Positions 17,584 to 25,500 of a stretch of 64,000 bases of DNA are shown here, in pieces; the first letter of the stretch is position 1; every line of letters starts with the position of its first letter. The notes under the pieces were generated by a model. That model had not been told where the DNA came from. It searched no databases and worked only from the letters and a program-made list of their open reading frames with translations. Position numbers and translations under genes: made by a program. Origin of the DNA: JABWBD01 sp040768665 (GTDB taxonomy: Bacteria > Planctomycetota > Planctomycetia > Pirellulales > Thermoguttaceae); contig JAXGMN010000031.1 of assembly GCA_040768665.1 (NCBI GenBank), positions 98,203 to 162,202 of the forward strand. The letters run 5' to 3'.

Positions 17584-18033
17584 TCAACTCTTGATGTCCA
17601 ATACCGGTGTGTCGGCAAAGGCATCGATATCTTCGATCTCGATCACGTTGTCTCGCACGGCGATGATCTTGCACCGAGTCATGCCGATCAAGTTCGGCCG
17701 TACGGGCGAGTGCGTTGCGAAGACTCCGGTGATCGGATTGTCGGGATTTCCACGCGGATGGACCTGGAGAATCGACCGCTTTTCGGGTGTGTCGTTGCGG
17801 TCGAACCACCAGAGCACCCAAATTTCCGAGAGCTTGTCCATGCGCAAGAGCGCGGGACGATACTTCTCTTCCACCACAATCGTGGTCTTCCCGTCCGCCT
17901 TGCGGACCCAGCCGATCGGTTGCATGGTGTACGTGGGGGTGTCCTCGGTGCGCGGGCGATCCGCGGCCAACAGGGCGGCCGCCATCAACCCTATGGTCGC
18001 AATCCCGAGACCCCAGAGAGAAAGTCTGGCCAT
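17584..18033 (-). CDS. Exported TsaA/TrmO-like domain protein
   Basis: 149 residues from ATG 18,033, which has GGAG 9 nt upstream; an earlier in-frame Met would overlap the NifX gene. The start encodes a signal peptide (LSLWGLGIATIGLMAAALLA). The rest is a TsaA domain with YTMQPIGWVRK, RPALLRMDKL, the Arg/Asn/Pro of VHPRGNPDNPITGVFATHSPVRPN and the end DTPVLDIK. TrmO uses this fold to N6-methylate t6A in tRNA, a cytosolic job. An exported TsaA domain must do something else, perhaps bind metal or a small ligand (inference). Confidence 0.8.
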   Translation of the reverse strand: MARLSLWGLGIATIGLMAAALLAADRPRTEDTPTYTMQPIGWVRKADGKTTIVVEEKYRPALLRMDKLSEIWVLWWFDRNDTPEKRSILQVHPRGNPDNPITGVFATHSPVRPNLIGMTRCKIIAVRDNVIEIEDIDAFADTPVLDIKS

Positions 18034-18055
18034 GGTCTTTCGCTCCAGGTCTGGA

Positions 18056-18394
18056 TCAATGGTCGCAGAGGTTGGCACCCGACTTCAGCGTGCCGGCGAG
18101 GTAAGCGGACGCGAGAGTCTGGGGATCTTCGCCGGCAGCGCCCACGATGACCTGGATGCCGTTTTGAACAAAAAGCTGCTGGGCACGCTGGCCCATGCCT
18201 CCGGCTACGATGACGTTGGCGCCCTGGTCGTGGAGCCATCGCGGCAGGACTCCCGGTTCATGTGGGGGTGGCGTGAGCAGCTTGGTGTCGAGGACCTTGC
18301 CCGACTCGGCGTCGGCCTCGACAAGGGCGAATTGCTCGCAGTGTCCGAAATGCATGCACAGTCGACCATTGGCCACGGGAATGGCGATTTTCAT
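18056..18394 (-). CDS. NifX/MTH1175-like small protein
   Basis: 112 residues: a bare NifX-like domain with MKIAIPVANG, a CMHFGHCEQF pair of cysteines, a GGMGQRAQQLF loop and a C-terminal Cys-Asp-His. The Cys/His placement differs from the three other NifX-like proteins here, suggesting a different cluster or metal. A strong GGAGAGG ribosome site precedes the ATG. The gene lies 234 bp after the MinD gene (palindromes between) and 22 bp before the TsaA-like gene. Confidence 0.88.
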   Translation of the reverse strand: MKIAIPVANGRLCMHFGHCEQFALVEADAESGKVLDTKLLTPPPHEPGVLPRWLHDQGANVIVAGGMGQRAQQLFVQNGIQVIVGAAGEDPQTLASAYLAGTLKSGANLCDH

Positions 18395-18443
18395 GGATAC
18401 CTCTCCGGTTTCAATCAGGGTTTACCGACACGGCGCTTTGAAC

Positions 18444-18580
18444 CACCGGGCTTGCCCGGCCTTGCCTGATGCACCAGGCCCGATGCCACATCAGGCGCCA
18501 GGCAAGCCCGGTGACCCAAAGTCGTCTCCACTCCGCACGCTGTTGTCCGCAACCAACGTAGGGTGGAATTCATTCCACCC
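18444..18580. repeat. Palindromes between MinD and NifX genes
   Basis: Arms CACCGGGCTTGCC (18,444-18,456) and GGCAAGCCCGGTG (18,501-18,513) form a 13-bp perfect inverted repeat, with a shorter pair (CCTGATG/CATCAGG) inside. A second hairpin, GGGTGGAAT-TC-ATTCCACCC, lies at 18,561-18,580. They could end or attenuate the upstream operon segment, or be dispersed repeats. Confidence 0.7.
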
Positions 18581-18628
18581 AGTCGCAACAAATTGCGCTT
18601 CACCCACTGCTCCCATCACACGTAAGGT

Positions 18629-19552
18629 TTAAACCACTCGCAGCCGGCCTTGTTGCTGATCTCGCAGGACATGCTCCATTTGCCTCCAGATCTGGCGGAT
18701 ATCTTCCGCAGCGGGCGATTGCGGGCTGTGCTCCACCACGGATTTTGTCGCGATCTGGGCGTCTGTGACGGTTGAATCGTACCGCACGCGCCCGGCGACA
18801 TGGAACCCCTGCGCCGCGGCCCGGCCTTCGATCCGGTCGCAGAGGCCGAGGTTCAAGTCGCACTTGTTCACGGCCACCCACGTGGGGATGCCGAAGTGGC
18901 GGGTGAGTTCCGCGACGCGGTTCAGATCGTGCAGCCCGCTCGGCGTCGGTTCCGTGACCACCAGCACCAGATCGGCGCCGGTGATCGAAGCGATGACCGG
19001 GCAGCCGATCCCCGGCGAACCGTCGACGAGAATCAACTCAAGATTCTGCTCCGCAGCAACGCGTTTCGCCTCCCGCCGCACCAGGCTGACGAGCTTGCCG
19101 GAGTTTTCCTCGGCCACTCCGAGGCGGGCGTGAACCATCGGGCCGTGGCGCGTGGTTGAAATGAACCACTCTCCATTGACCACCGGGCCGAATTCGATCG
19201 CTTTTTCGGGGCAGAAGTACGCGCAGACGCCGCAGCCTTCGCAGGCAATCGGGTCGATCGAGTAGGTTTTGCTCACGCGCCCGTTGCCCGGGCCTTCGAA
19301 CGCAACAGCGTCGAAACGGCAGAGTTCCAGACATTTTCCACAAGCGATGCAGTGCCCTGGACGAATCCGGGCCCGGCTGCCGCCGGAAAACTTTTCGCGC
19401 CGCACGATTTCCGGGGCCAACACGAGATGCAGATCCGCGGCGTCCACGTCGCAGTCGGCCAGGACGAGCCGCTCGGCAAGCGCGGCGAACGAGGCAACGA
19501 ACGAGGTCTTGCCCGTGCCGCCTTTGCCGCTGATGACAACCAATTCCTGCAT
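18629..19552 (-). CDS. MinD-type ATPase with inserted 2[4Fe-4S] ferredoxin domain (copy 1)
   Basis: 307 residues. Walker A (deviant) SGKGGTGKTS at residues 8-17, then DCDVDAADL. An insertion carries two cluster motifs, CIACGKCLELC and CEGCGVCAYFC, before the P-loop fold resumes with VDGSPGIGCPVI and VVTEPTPSGLHDL. These COG1149 proteins occur almost only in anaerobes; two are part of the Desulfovibrio ORP complex. It probably uses ATP to load or move clusters together with NifX-like partners. It is a tandem paralogue of the next upstream gene, separated by a 125-bp gap with a palindrome. Confidence 0.92.
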   Translation of the reverse strand: MQELVVISGKGGTGKTSFVASFAALAERLVLADCDVDAADLHLVLAPEIVRREKFSGGSRARIRPGHCIACGKCLELCRFDAVAFEGPGNGRVSKTYSIDPIACEGCGVCAYFCPEKAIEFGPVVNGEWFISTTRHGPMVHARLGVAEENSGKLVSLVRREAKRVAAEQNLELILVDGSPGIGCPVIASITGADLVLVVTEPTPSGLHDLNRVAELTRHFGIPTWVAVNKCDLNLGLCDRIEGRAAAQGFHVAGRVRYDSTVTDAQIATKSVVEHSPQSPAAEDIRQIWRQMEHVLRDQQQGRLRVV

Positions 19553-19574
19553 CGTGTCTCCTCGATTCTCTGTT

Positions 19575-19669
19575 ATGGATCAAAAACGGGGACAGGCGCC
19601 TCGCCCGGATGCGTCCACGGTGCATTCTGCGGGGATGGGGCTCGGAGCCCGTCCCCGTTCTTGATCCAT
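19575..19669. repeat. Palindrome between the two MinD genes (family A-like)
   Basis: Outer arms ATGGATCAA..ACGGGGAC (from 19,575) and GTCCCCGT..TTGATCCAT (to 19,669) enclose about 60 bp including further short GC arms. It shares the GGGGACAGG edge with family A but has different flanks, so it is classed as a variant. Confidence 0.65.
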
Positions 19670-19677
19670 GCCAACTC

Positions 19678-20535
19678 TCATGCCGCTTGGGTCCGGGCCT
19701 GCGTTAGAATCGCTTCCAGCAGGCCGGCAAAAACGCTCTCGTACTCCGGCAACGCCTCGCAGACATGCAAACCCTGCGAATACGCTTCCGCCAGGCGGCG
19801 GTCGTCGGGGATCTCGGCCAGGATCGGAATTCGCCGCGCTCCGCAAAACCAACGGACATAGCCTTCGTGCAAGCCCGCCCGATTGACCACCACTCCACAC
19901 GGCAACTTCATGACCTGCATCACTTCGACGGCCAATCTCAGGTCGTGCAGACCGAACGGCGTCGGCTCGGTCACCAGCACGACGAAGTCGGCCCCGCGGA
20001 CCGATTCGACCACCGGGCAGGACGTCCCCGGCGGGGCGTCGCGGATGATCAGCTCTACATCCGGCGAAGCCGCCTTCACGGCCTGGATTACCGGTACGGC
20101 TCTCGCCTTGCCGATTTTCAGCGAGCCCTGGACGAACTGGATCGAGCCCGCGGTCCCTGTTTCAAGGCTGCCGATCTCGACAGGCACTTCGGCGATTGCG
20201 CCCACGGGACAGACGAGTCGGCATCCGCCGCAACTGTGACACAGATCGGGATAGACGAGCACCGTCTTGCCGATCGAGACGATCGCACTGTACTGGCAGA
20301 TCTCGCCGCATCGGCCGCACCGGGTGCACTTGTCGAGATCGACCTGCGGGACCCGCTCGACAACCGCTTGCCGGTCGGTGATCTCGGGCCGGAGGAAGAG
20401 GTGTCCATTGGGCTCTTCCACGTCGCAGTCGAGATAAGCGACCGATCGCCCCTGGTGGGCGGCCACCCACGCCAGGTTCGTGGCCACGGTCGTCTTGCCG
20501 GTTCCTCCCTTGCCGCTGGCAATCGCAATCTGCAT
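19678..20535 (-). CDS. MinD-type ATPase with inserted 2[4Fe-4S] ferredoxin domain (copy 2)
   Basis: 285 residues. Walker A SGKGGTGKTT, then DCDVEEPNGH. Cluster motifs CTRCGRCGEIC and CHSCGGCRLVCP follow, then RDAPPGTSCPVVESV and VVTEPTPFGLHDL. It keeps the residues expected of COG1149 and is likely the heterodimer partner of copy 1, as in Desulfovibrio, where two such ATPases are neighbours. Its ATG overlaps the stop of the DUF89 gene by one base (TAATG), indicating coupling. Confidence 0.92.
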   Translation of the reverse strand: MQIAIASGKGGTGKTTVATNLAWVAAHQGRSVAYLDCDVEEPNGHLFLRPEITDRQAVVERVPQVDLDKCTRCGRCGEICQYSAIVSIGKTVLVYPDLCHSCGGCRLVCPVGAIAEVPVEIGSLETGTAGSIQFVQGSLKIGKARAVPVIQAVKAASPDVELIIRDAPPGTSCPVVESVRGADFVVLVTEPTPFGLHDLRLAVEVMQVMKLPCGVVVNRAGLHEGYVRWFCGARRIPILAEIPDDRRLAEAYSQGLHVCEALPEYESVFAGLLEAILTQARTQAA

Positions 20536-21479
20536 TAAAGGGCCTTTCTGCTCGGAACTGGTCGGGGGCTTGCCGCCGACCCCTTAGGCGAAACCTGCCC
20601 GTTGCGACGTGCCGTCTGCGATCTTGAAGCGGCAGACCTGCGGACGACCATACGGCCTATGGCACACTCGAGGTCCCTTGCAATGACCGGACACTTGACC
20701 TTCAGGGCAAAGAAGATGTCGCGCTGCCGGTCGCTCAGCGTTTCATAGTTGCCCTGCCCCTTGGCAAGGACGAGTGTTGCCGACTCAAAACGGTCCTGAA
20801 ACTCGCTGCTGCAGTCCTCAAAAACGGTGCCCGGGGCATCCGAGCCGTTGTCGACAACCTCGACCAGCTCCGTCAAACCGGCTGCTTCGGCGTCGGCTCG
20901 GGTGGCGTCGTTGATGATGGGGCCCCCTTTGACGACAAGCGTTACCTTCTGTGGGCCGATCTGTTCGATGAGGAGCCGATCGAAAACGATCTCTCCGGCG
21001 TTGTCCGCCAGGTAGAGAATGTCGTCGGCCGCGGCGACTGCCTGGGAGAATTCCTGGAAATCGCCTTCCAGCGGATCGGAGATGGCCTGGAAAATGGCTT
21101 GGTGGACCTCCCCGTCCTCCAGCCCGCTCTTCACGCCCAGATCGATCACGTTTCCGGCAATCGCCAGCCGCAGCGCGGTCTGCAAAGGATTGTCGGAATG
21201 TCGGACCCAGTTTGAACACGTGGGAAACAACCGCAGGGCCATGTCGTTGAACCGCTGTTTCAATCGCAGGTAGGGATCGCGGTGTCCGGTCAACTCCCGG
21301 ATCAAGCGATGGATCCGCTGACCCATCAGCGGCGGCGATTGCCGCAGGTCCATTTCCGCCGCGGCGGACAGGACCTGGCGGACCACTTCTTCCTGAACGG
21401 ACGGATCGGCACCGATGGCCCGTGCCGAATCAAGGGCTTGGCGAAGAAAACAGGGGATGCAGTCGAGGTAGGTTTTCAT
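20535..21479 (-). CDS. DUF89/ARMT1-like metal-dependent phosphatase-type protein
   Basis: 314 residues from ATG 21,479; a few in-frame codons upstream are not needed. The N-terminus carries DCIPCFLRQAL (CxxC), typical of the prokaryotic branch. The catalytic-site motifs of the DUF89 fold are YLADNAGEIVFDR (metal Asp/Asn) and VVKGGPIINDAT. Family members dephosphorylate sugar or pantetheine phosphates as damage control. The anaerobe branch is often found next to MinD/NifX genes, with unknown role. The Arg/Ser-rich C-terminal 35 residues look disordered. Confidence 0.87.
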   Translation of the reverse strand: MKTYLDCIPCFLRQALDSARAIGADPSVQEEVVRQVLSAAAEMDLRQSPPLMGQRIHRLIRELTGHRDPYLRLKQRFNDMALRLFPTCSNWVRHSDNPLQTALRLAIAGNVIDLGVKSGLEDGEVHQAIFQAISDPLEGDFQEFSQAVAAADDILYLADNAGEIVFDRLLIEQIGPQKVTLVVKGGPIINDATRADAEAAGLTELVEVVDNGSDAPGTVFEDCSSEFQDRFESATLVLAKGQGNYETLSDRQRDIFFALKVKCPVIARDLECAIGRMVVRRSAASRSQTARRNGQVSPKGSAASPRPVPSRKAL

Positions 21480-21481
21480 CT

Positions 21482-21844
21482 TCAGGCCCAATGTCCCTCG
21501 ACATTTGGATTGGCGGCCCGCTTCAAGGCGCCGGATCGGAACTGCTCGACGACCTCGCGGACCGTGCCCGACTGTGCCGTGTAAACAGGGATGTTTCCGG
21601 CATCGAGCGTGGCAAATGCTTTTGGCCCTACGTTGCCCGTCAAGACCGCGGCCACTCCGAGGCGGATCACGGTCCGCCCGGTCTGGATCCCGGCGCCCTG
21701 GACCGCATTCAGATTGACGTCGTTGGGATGCGCAACGAGCTCGCCCGTCTCGGTGTCGACCACCAGAAAGTACTTTGCTCGCCCGAATCGAGGGTCCACT
21801 GGGCTGTCCAAGTCGGGGCCCTGTGAGCTGACGGCGATTTTCAT
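21482..21844 (-). CDS. NifX/MTH1175-like small protein
   Basis: 120 residues: MKIAVSSQGP, DPRFGRAKYFLVVD, a LTGNVGPKAF loop and TVREVVEQFRSGAL, ending NPNVEGHWA. It is close to the N-terminal domain of the 7,361-8,113 protein and to the Desulfovibrio ORP type, without cysteines in the core. It ends 2 bp before the DUF89 start, so the two are co-translated. Confidence 0.9.
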   Translation of the reverse strand: MKIAVSSQGPDLDSPVDPRFGRAKYFLVVDTETGELVAHPNDVNLNAVQGAGIQTGRTVIRLGVAAVLTGNVGPKAFATLDAGNIPVYTAQSGTVREVVEQFRSGALKRAANPNVEGHWA

Positions 21845-21945
21845 GATGTGTTATCCTGGTTTCCTGGCATTAAACACTTCGAGGGGAATTGAGAATCTGG
21901 CCACCCCTGGAGACAGTGGTCCATGGAGTGGTTTGCGACAGGTTC

Positions 21946-22314
21946 CTACTCCCGGCCACCTCGGAACCTCCGCCGGCGACCGCAGCAACCCGGCATGACA
22001 TAGGCTTCCTCGTTGAGTTGGCCTGTGGCAAATGCATGGAGGACCTCTTCAACGTCGCCGCAGGTATGCGGGAGCACCTGCACGCCCGCAGAACTGAGCA
22101 TCCTCTCCAACGGCCGGGAGATGGCGCCACAGATGAGCACCTGAACACAGAGATCCGCGACCTGCCGGGCTCGCGCGGACAAAGCCCCGTCCTCCAGGAG
22201 TACCTCGGTCCGTTGGATCTCACGGTCGCCATCGATGTCGACGACAAGCAAACGGGCGGCCACGTCGAAGACGGGCGAGATCCTGTGGTCGGCGGTGGAA
22301 AGGGCGATTCTCAT
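21946..22314 (-). CDS. NifX-like protein with C-terminal Cys pair, first gene of the second operon
   Basis: 122 residues. NifX-like fold (MRIALSTADHRISPVFDVA, FDVAARLLVVD, a CGAISRPLERML loop) with a C-terminal tail PGCCGRRRRFRGG that adds a Cys pair and a basic stretch. The ATG is about 4 nt from the predicted sigma-54 transcript start and has no ribosome site, so the message may be leaderless, or a second promoter may exist. A gap of 101 bp follows before the next NifX gene. Confidence 0.85.
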   Translation of the reverse strand: MRIALSTADHRISPVFDVAARLLVVDIDGDREIQRTEVLLEDGALSARARQVADLCVQVLICGAISRPLERMLSSAGVQVLPHTCGDVEEVLHAFATGQLNEEAYVMPGCCGRRRRFRGGRE

Positions 22315-22327
22315 TGCATCGCGGGAA

Positions 22328-22345
22328 AAGCAACCTCAATGCCGC
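22328..22345 (-). promoter_or_regulatory. Sigma-54 (-24/-12) promoter for the NifX-DUF89-MinD operon
   Basis: Minus strand GCGGCATTGAGGTTGCTT: GG-N10-GC with GGCA at -24 and TTGC at -12. The -24 GG (22,342-22,343) is 90 bp from the nearest edge of the dyad pair at 22,433-22,480, the same as at the Mrp promoter and one base more than at the DUF5320 promoter. Weaker -24 than the other two. The predicted start is nearly at the first codon. Confidence 0.6.
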
Positions 22346-22427
22346 TGCAGCGCGATTCGCAAATCCTCGCCGCAAGGTATTGGCGTTCATAAGGTTGCGT
22401 GAAAAGTGGTCGCTTTCGCGCGTTCGT

Positions 22428-22485
22428 AGAGTATTGCTTTGTGCAACGCAACGCTCGGCAAGGGTGTCGCACATTGCAATACTCT
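22428..22485. promoter_or_regulatory. Paired activator dyads within a perfect 10-bp palindrome
   Basis: Two RTYGCA-N3-TGCRAY-type sites, ATTGCT-TTG-TGCAAC (22,433-22,447) and GTCGCA-CAT-TGCAAT (22,466-22,480), lie exactly 33 bp apart. They are embedded in a longer inverted repeat with arms AGAGTATTGC (22,428-22,437) and GCAATACTCT (22,476-22,485). Likely upstream activator sites for the promoter at 22,328-22,345. The hairpin may also terminate the gene ending at 22,522. Confidence 0.7.
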
Positions 22486-22521
22486 CGGTGGCTTAGTTCG
22501 GATTGTTGTTTCTCTAAGCCT

Positions 22522-25500
22522 TCAAGGGGAGAGAATCTCAATTCCCGAAAGGACCGGTGACGTGGCCGCCGCCGGTGTTTTTGCATGGGGCACCAGTTCC
22601 ACGACGAGGGCCCTCGCCGCAACGATGCCGTCGAACTGCTTGACCAGAGCTCGCCTGGCTGCGCCCGCCTCTCTCACAATATCGAAATCCTTCAAAACGA
22701 CCTTGTTCTGGAGTTTGACATCGAAGACGCGTTGGCCCGGCGCCGCAGCATCGAGTTCGGCAAAGTGGAGCCGCACCGACAGGGATCTCTCCTGGGCCTC
22801 TTCCGGCGGCACCGCGATCAGCCGCTCAAAGCCTTTTCCGAGCTGAGGTGGAGCGGCGATCGGCGCCCGGCCGCCCACGCGGATCATCGTGTCGTTTTGC
22901 GCCAGCCCGGCCATCGCCAACGTCTTCCACGGGATCGCCAGTTCGGCCGAGAATTGATGCTCGTCGGCATGGACGGCGCTGGACCACGCCCCCGCGTACT
23001 CCGCGCGTTCCCCTTCCGCCCCCAGCGGCGGCAGTGGAACGGGGAAAGGATGCGGAGGCACCGCCGCGTACAGCCCGCTCGAATCCGCCTTCGCCGCCCG
23101 GTGGAACGTTATCGCCTCGCTCGGCTTCTCCGCGAGGCGGAACACCTGATAGGCAAGCGGGTCCTTCCGGGGATCTCCCGCAGGGTGCCACAGTGCCTGG
23201 AAGCGATACTTCTCACCGCGACCGTCGTCGTCGTTGACAAGGATCTGCAGGCCGAACTCGCGGCCGAGTTGTGGCTCGGCGCCGAGATTGCTCCATGGCA
23301 GGCAGAGTTCGATCTGGTATCCCCGCGGGGTTTTTCGCGCGGCGGCGTCGACCGAGAGTTCCGTCCGCTTGTCCTTGCGGTAGTCGGTGAAGTGGGTTCG
23401 CGCCGTCGACTGCGTCGGGTCGGTTCCGGGCGCGGCCACCAGTCGATAGCCCTCATCGCTGCCCCGCTCGCGCGTCAGCAGTAGTTCGATGCAATCGGCC
23501 TGGTCGAGGGTCGCCAGGCTGGGCGCCTGGCGGACCGAGTTGTCGTTCACTTCGGCCAGCAGCAGCAGACCTCGCTCGTTCCAGCCGATCCGCAGGCCGG
23601 CGTCGAGATCGCTGGCCGCGCGCAGCTTGCCGTCCGGCCCGGGAAGCGATGTGACTCGCAGTCCGCGGTCGCCCCAATCGGTCGCATCTCCGTCGACCGA
23701 AACATCCAGCCGCGGGATATCGCACCGCGGAAGGGCCGGCGTGACGTAATGCCAAAGCGCATCGTAACGGGCCCCCGACGCCGACACCCCCAGGTGAAAG
23801 CAACTTTGGCTCGGCTTATCGCGATCCTTGGGAAGGGGCGCCAGATAAAGCTCGAAGGCGTCGTCTTTCCATACCGGCGCGTCGTCGCCCGCCGTGCTTT
23901 TCTTCCAGGGTGTGCTTGCGCTGGCGGGCTTCTTGTAAGCAAGATAGAGGTTCTCGGCGTCATGCCTCAGGGTGACCGAGGCGCCGCCGTCCAGGGCGAT
24001 CGCCTTGTAGCCGTCCCAGCAAGGCTCGTCGGCAGAGCCGTCCACGCTTGGGGCGCCGTCCACCGGCCAAGCGCTGATCCCTTGGTCCAGGATTTCCAGG
24101 TCGAGTTCGGCCCGCAGGGGCCCGTTCAATCCACTGGTATAAATCCAGGGGCAATCGCTGCCGGCAACAGGGACCGCATCGGCATTGACGCGGTACGTCC
24201 CAAAGCCTTCGGAACTGTCGAACCGGAAGGGCACGGCGATATCGGTTCGGGCGGCAGGCGTTTTCGGGCGGGGCGCCGCCAACCAGAGCTTACCCTCGGC
24301 GTCGCGCTGGTCGCCCGGCGCACCGAGGTTCAGAGCGACTTGCTTGACCGAGGTGGTCGGCAGACGATTGTAGAACACGGACCAATTCTCTTGCCTGCCG
24401 GCAGGGGCGAGGGCGACGGTCGTCTGGTAGCAGTACGAGCACGTGCAGGCGGCGTCGGCCGGTGGCATCAGCAGCAGCCCGCCGGCAGCGATGGCGTTCA
24501 CGTGGCAGCCCGCGCGGACGCCGCCGAAGTTGTGAACACCCGTATCGTCCGCCAGGTCGTACATGCCTAGCGTTCCGGAACGGAACATAAGCAGATTGGG
24601 TGCCGCGGATATCGAACCGCAGCCGTACGAACGCGAGAAATCCCAAGCAACCTCGGCATCGGTAAAAGGATTCTTTCGCCGTTTGGCATCGCCGGTGGCC
24701 AGGTCGTAGGCCATCGGTTCACCGTAGATCGTGTCGCCGACGAGAACGGGGAACCTAGCCATCCGCACGGGCCGGTCGTAGAGCAACTTGCCGGTGGCCG
24801 CTTCGTAACCGGTCATCCCGTTTCCACCGGTCGCGAGAAGCACGCCCTGGGAAGACCACAACTCGGTCCGTCCCGAGATCGCTTCTTCCGTCTCCCAGAC
24901 CGGTTGGCCGGTATCGGCGTTCAACGCCACCAGCCGCCAGGTCGCGTCGAGCGGTTCGCCGCGCTGCTTCGCCCGGCTGATCGACTGAGGCGTGGTCGCG
25001 TCGATCAGACAGACGAGGTCGCCCACCAGGCAGACCGCGTTATTGCTGATGGTGGCGGCTGCCGTGTAGGTCCACCGAAGGGCGCCGTCTCGGTCGAGAA
25101 GGAAGAGCCGGTCGCTGGCCTGTTGGCTGCCCTCTCCTCCGAGCACCCCGCGAGGACTCACAGCCAGGTAGCTCCACGTTCGAGGCGAACCACCCTTCTT
25201 GGCCGGCGCCTCCGCGTTCGGCGGCAGTGGATACGTCTGGACTGTCTCGCCCGACTCCGCATCGAGACGGAGGCAGGCATCGTCGACCACCAAATAGACA
25301 TTCTGGTCGTCGGCGGCGATGTTGCTTCCGGTGGTGGTTACCGGGTAACGGCCGACTTTTGGCAGATCGCGCCGCCACAGCAGCCGTCCGTTGTAGGCAT
25401 CAACGGCCATCAGGCTCCGCTGGCCCGCGATGAACATCCGCCCGGCGACACACAGCGGGGCCGGCCCTTTCCAGTGCCGCGAGATCAGCCACTCGGGGCC

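Noticed and set aside
18583..18598. GTCGCA...TTGCGC word upstream of the 18,394 NifX gene as another activator site
   Set aside because: The half-sites are 6 bp apart rather than 3 and no -24/-12 element lies at the matching distance.
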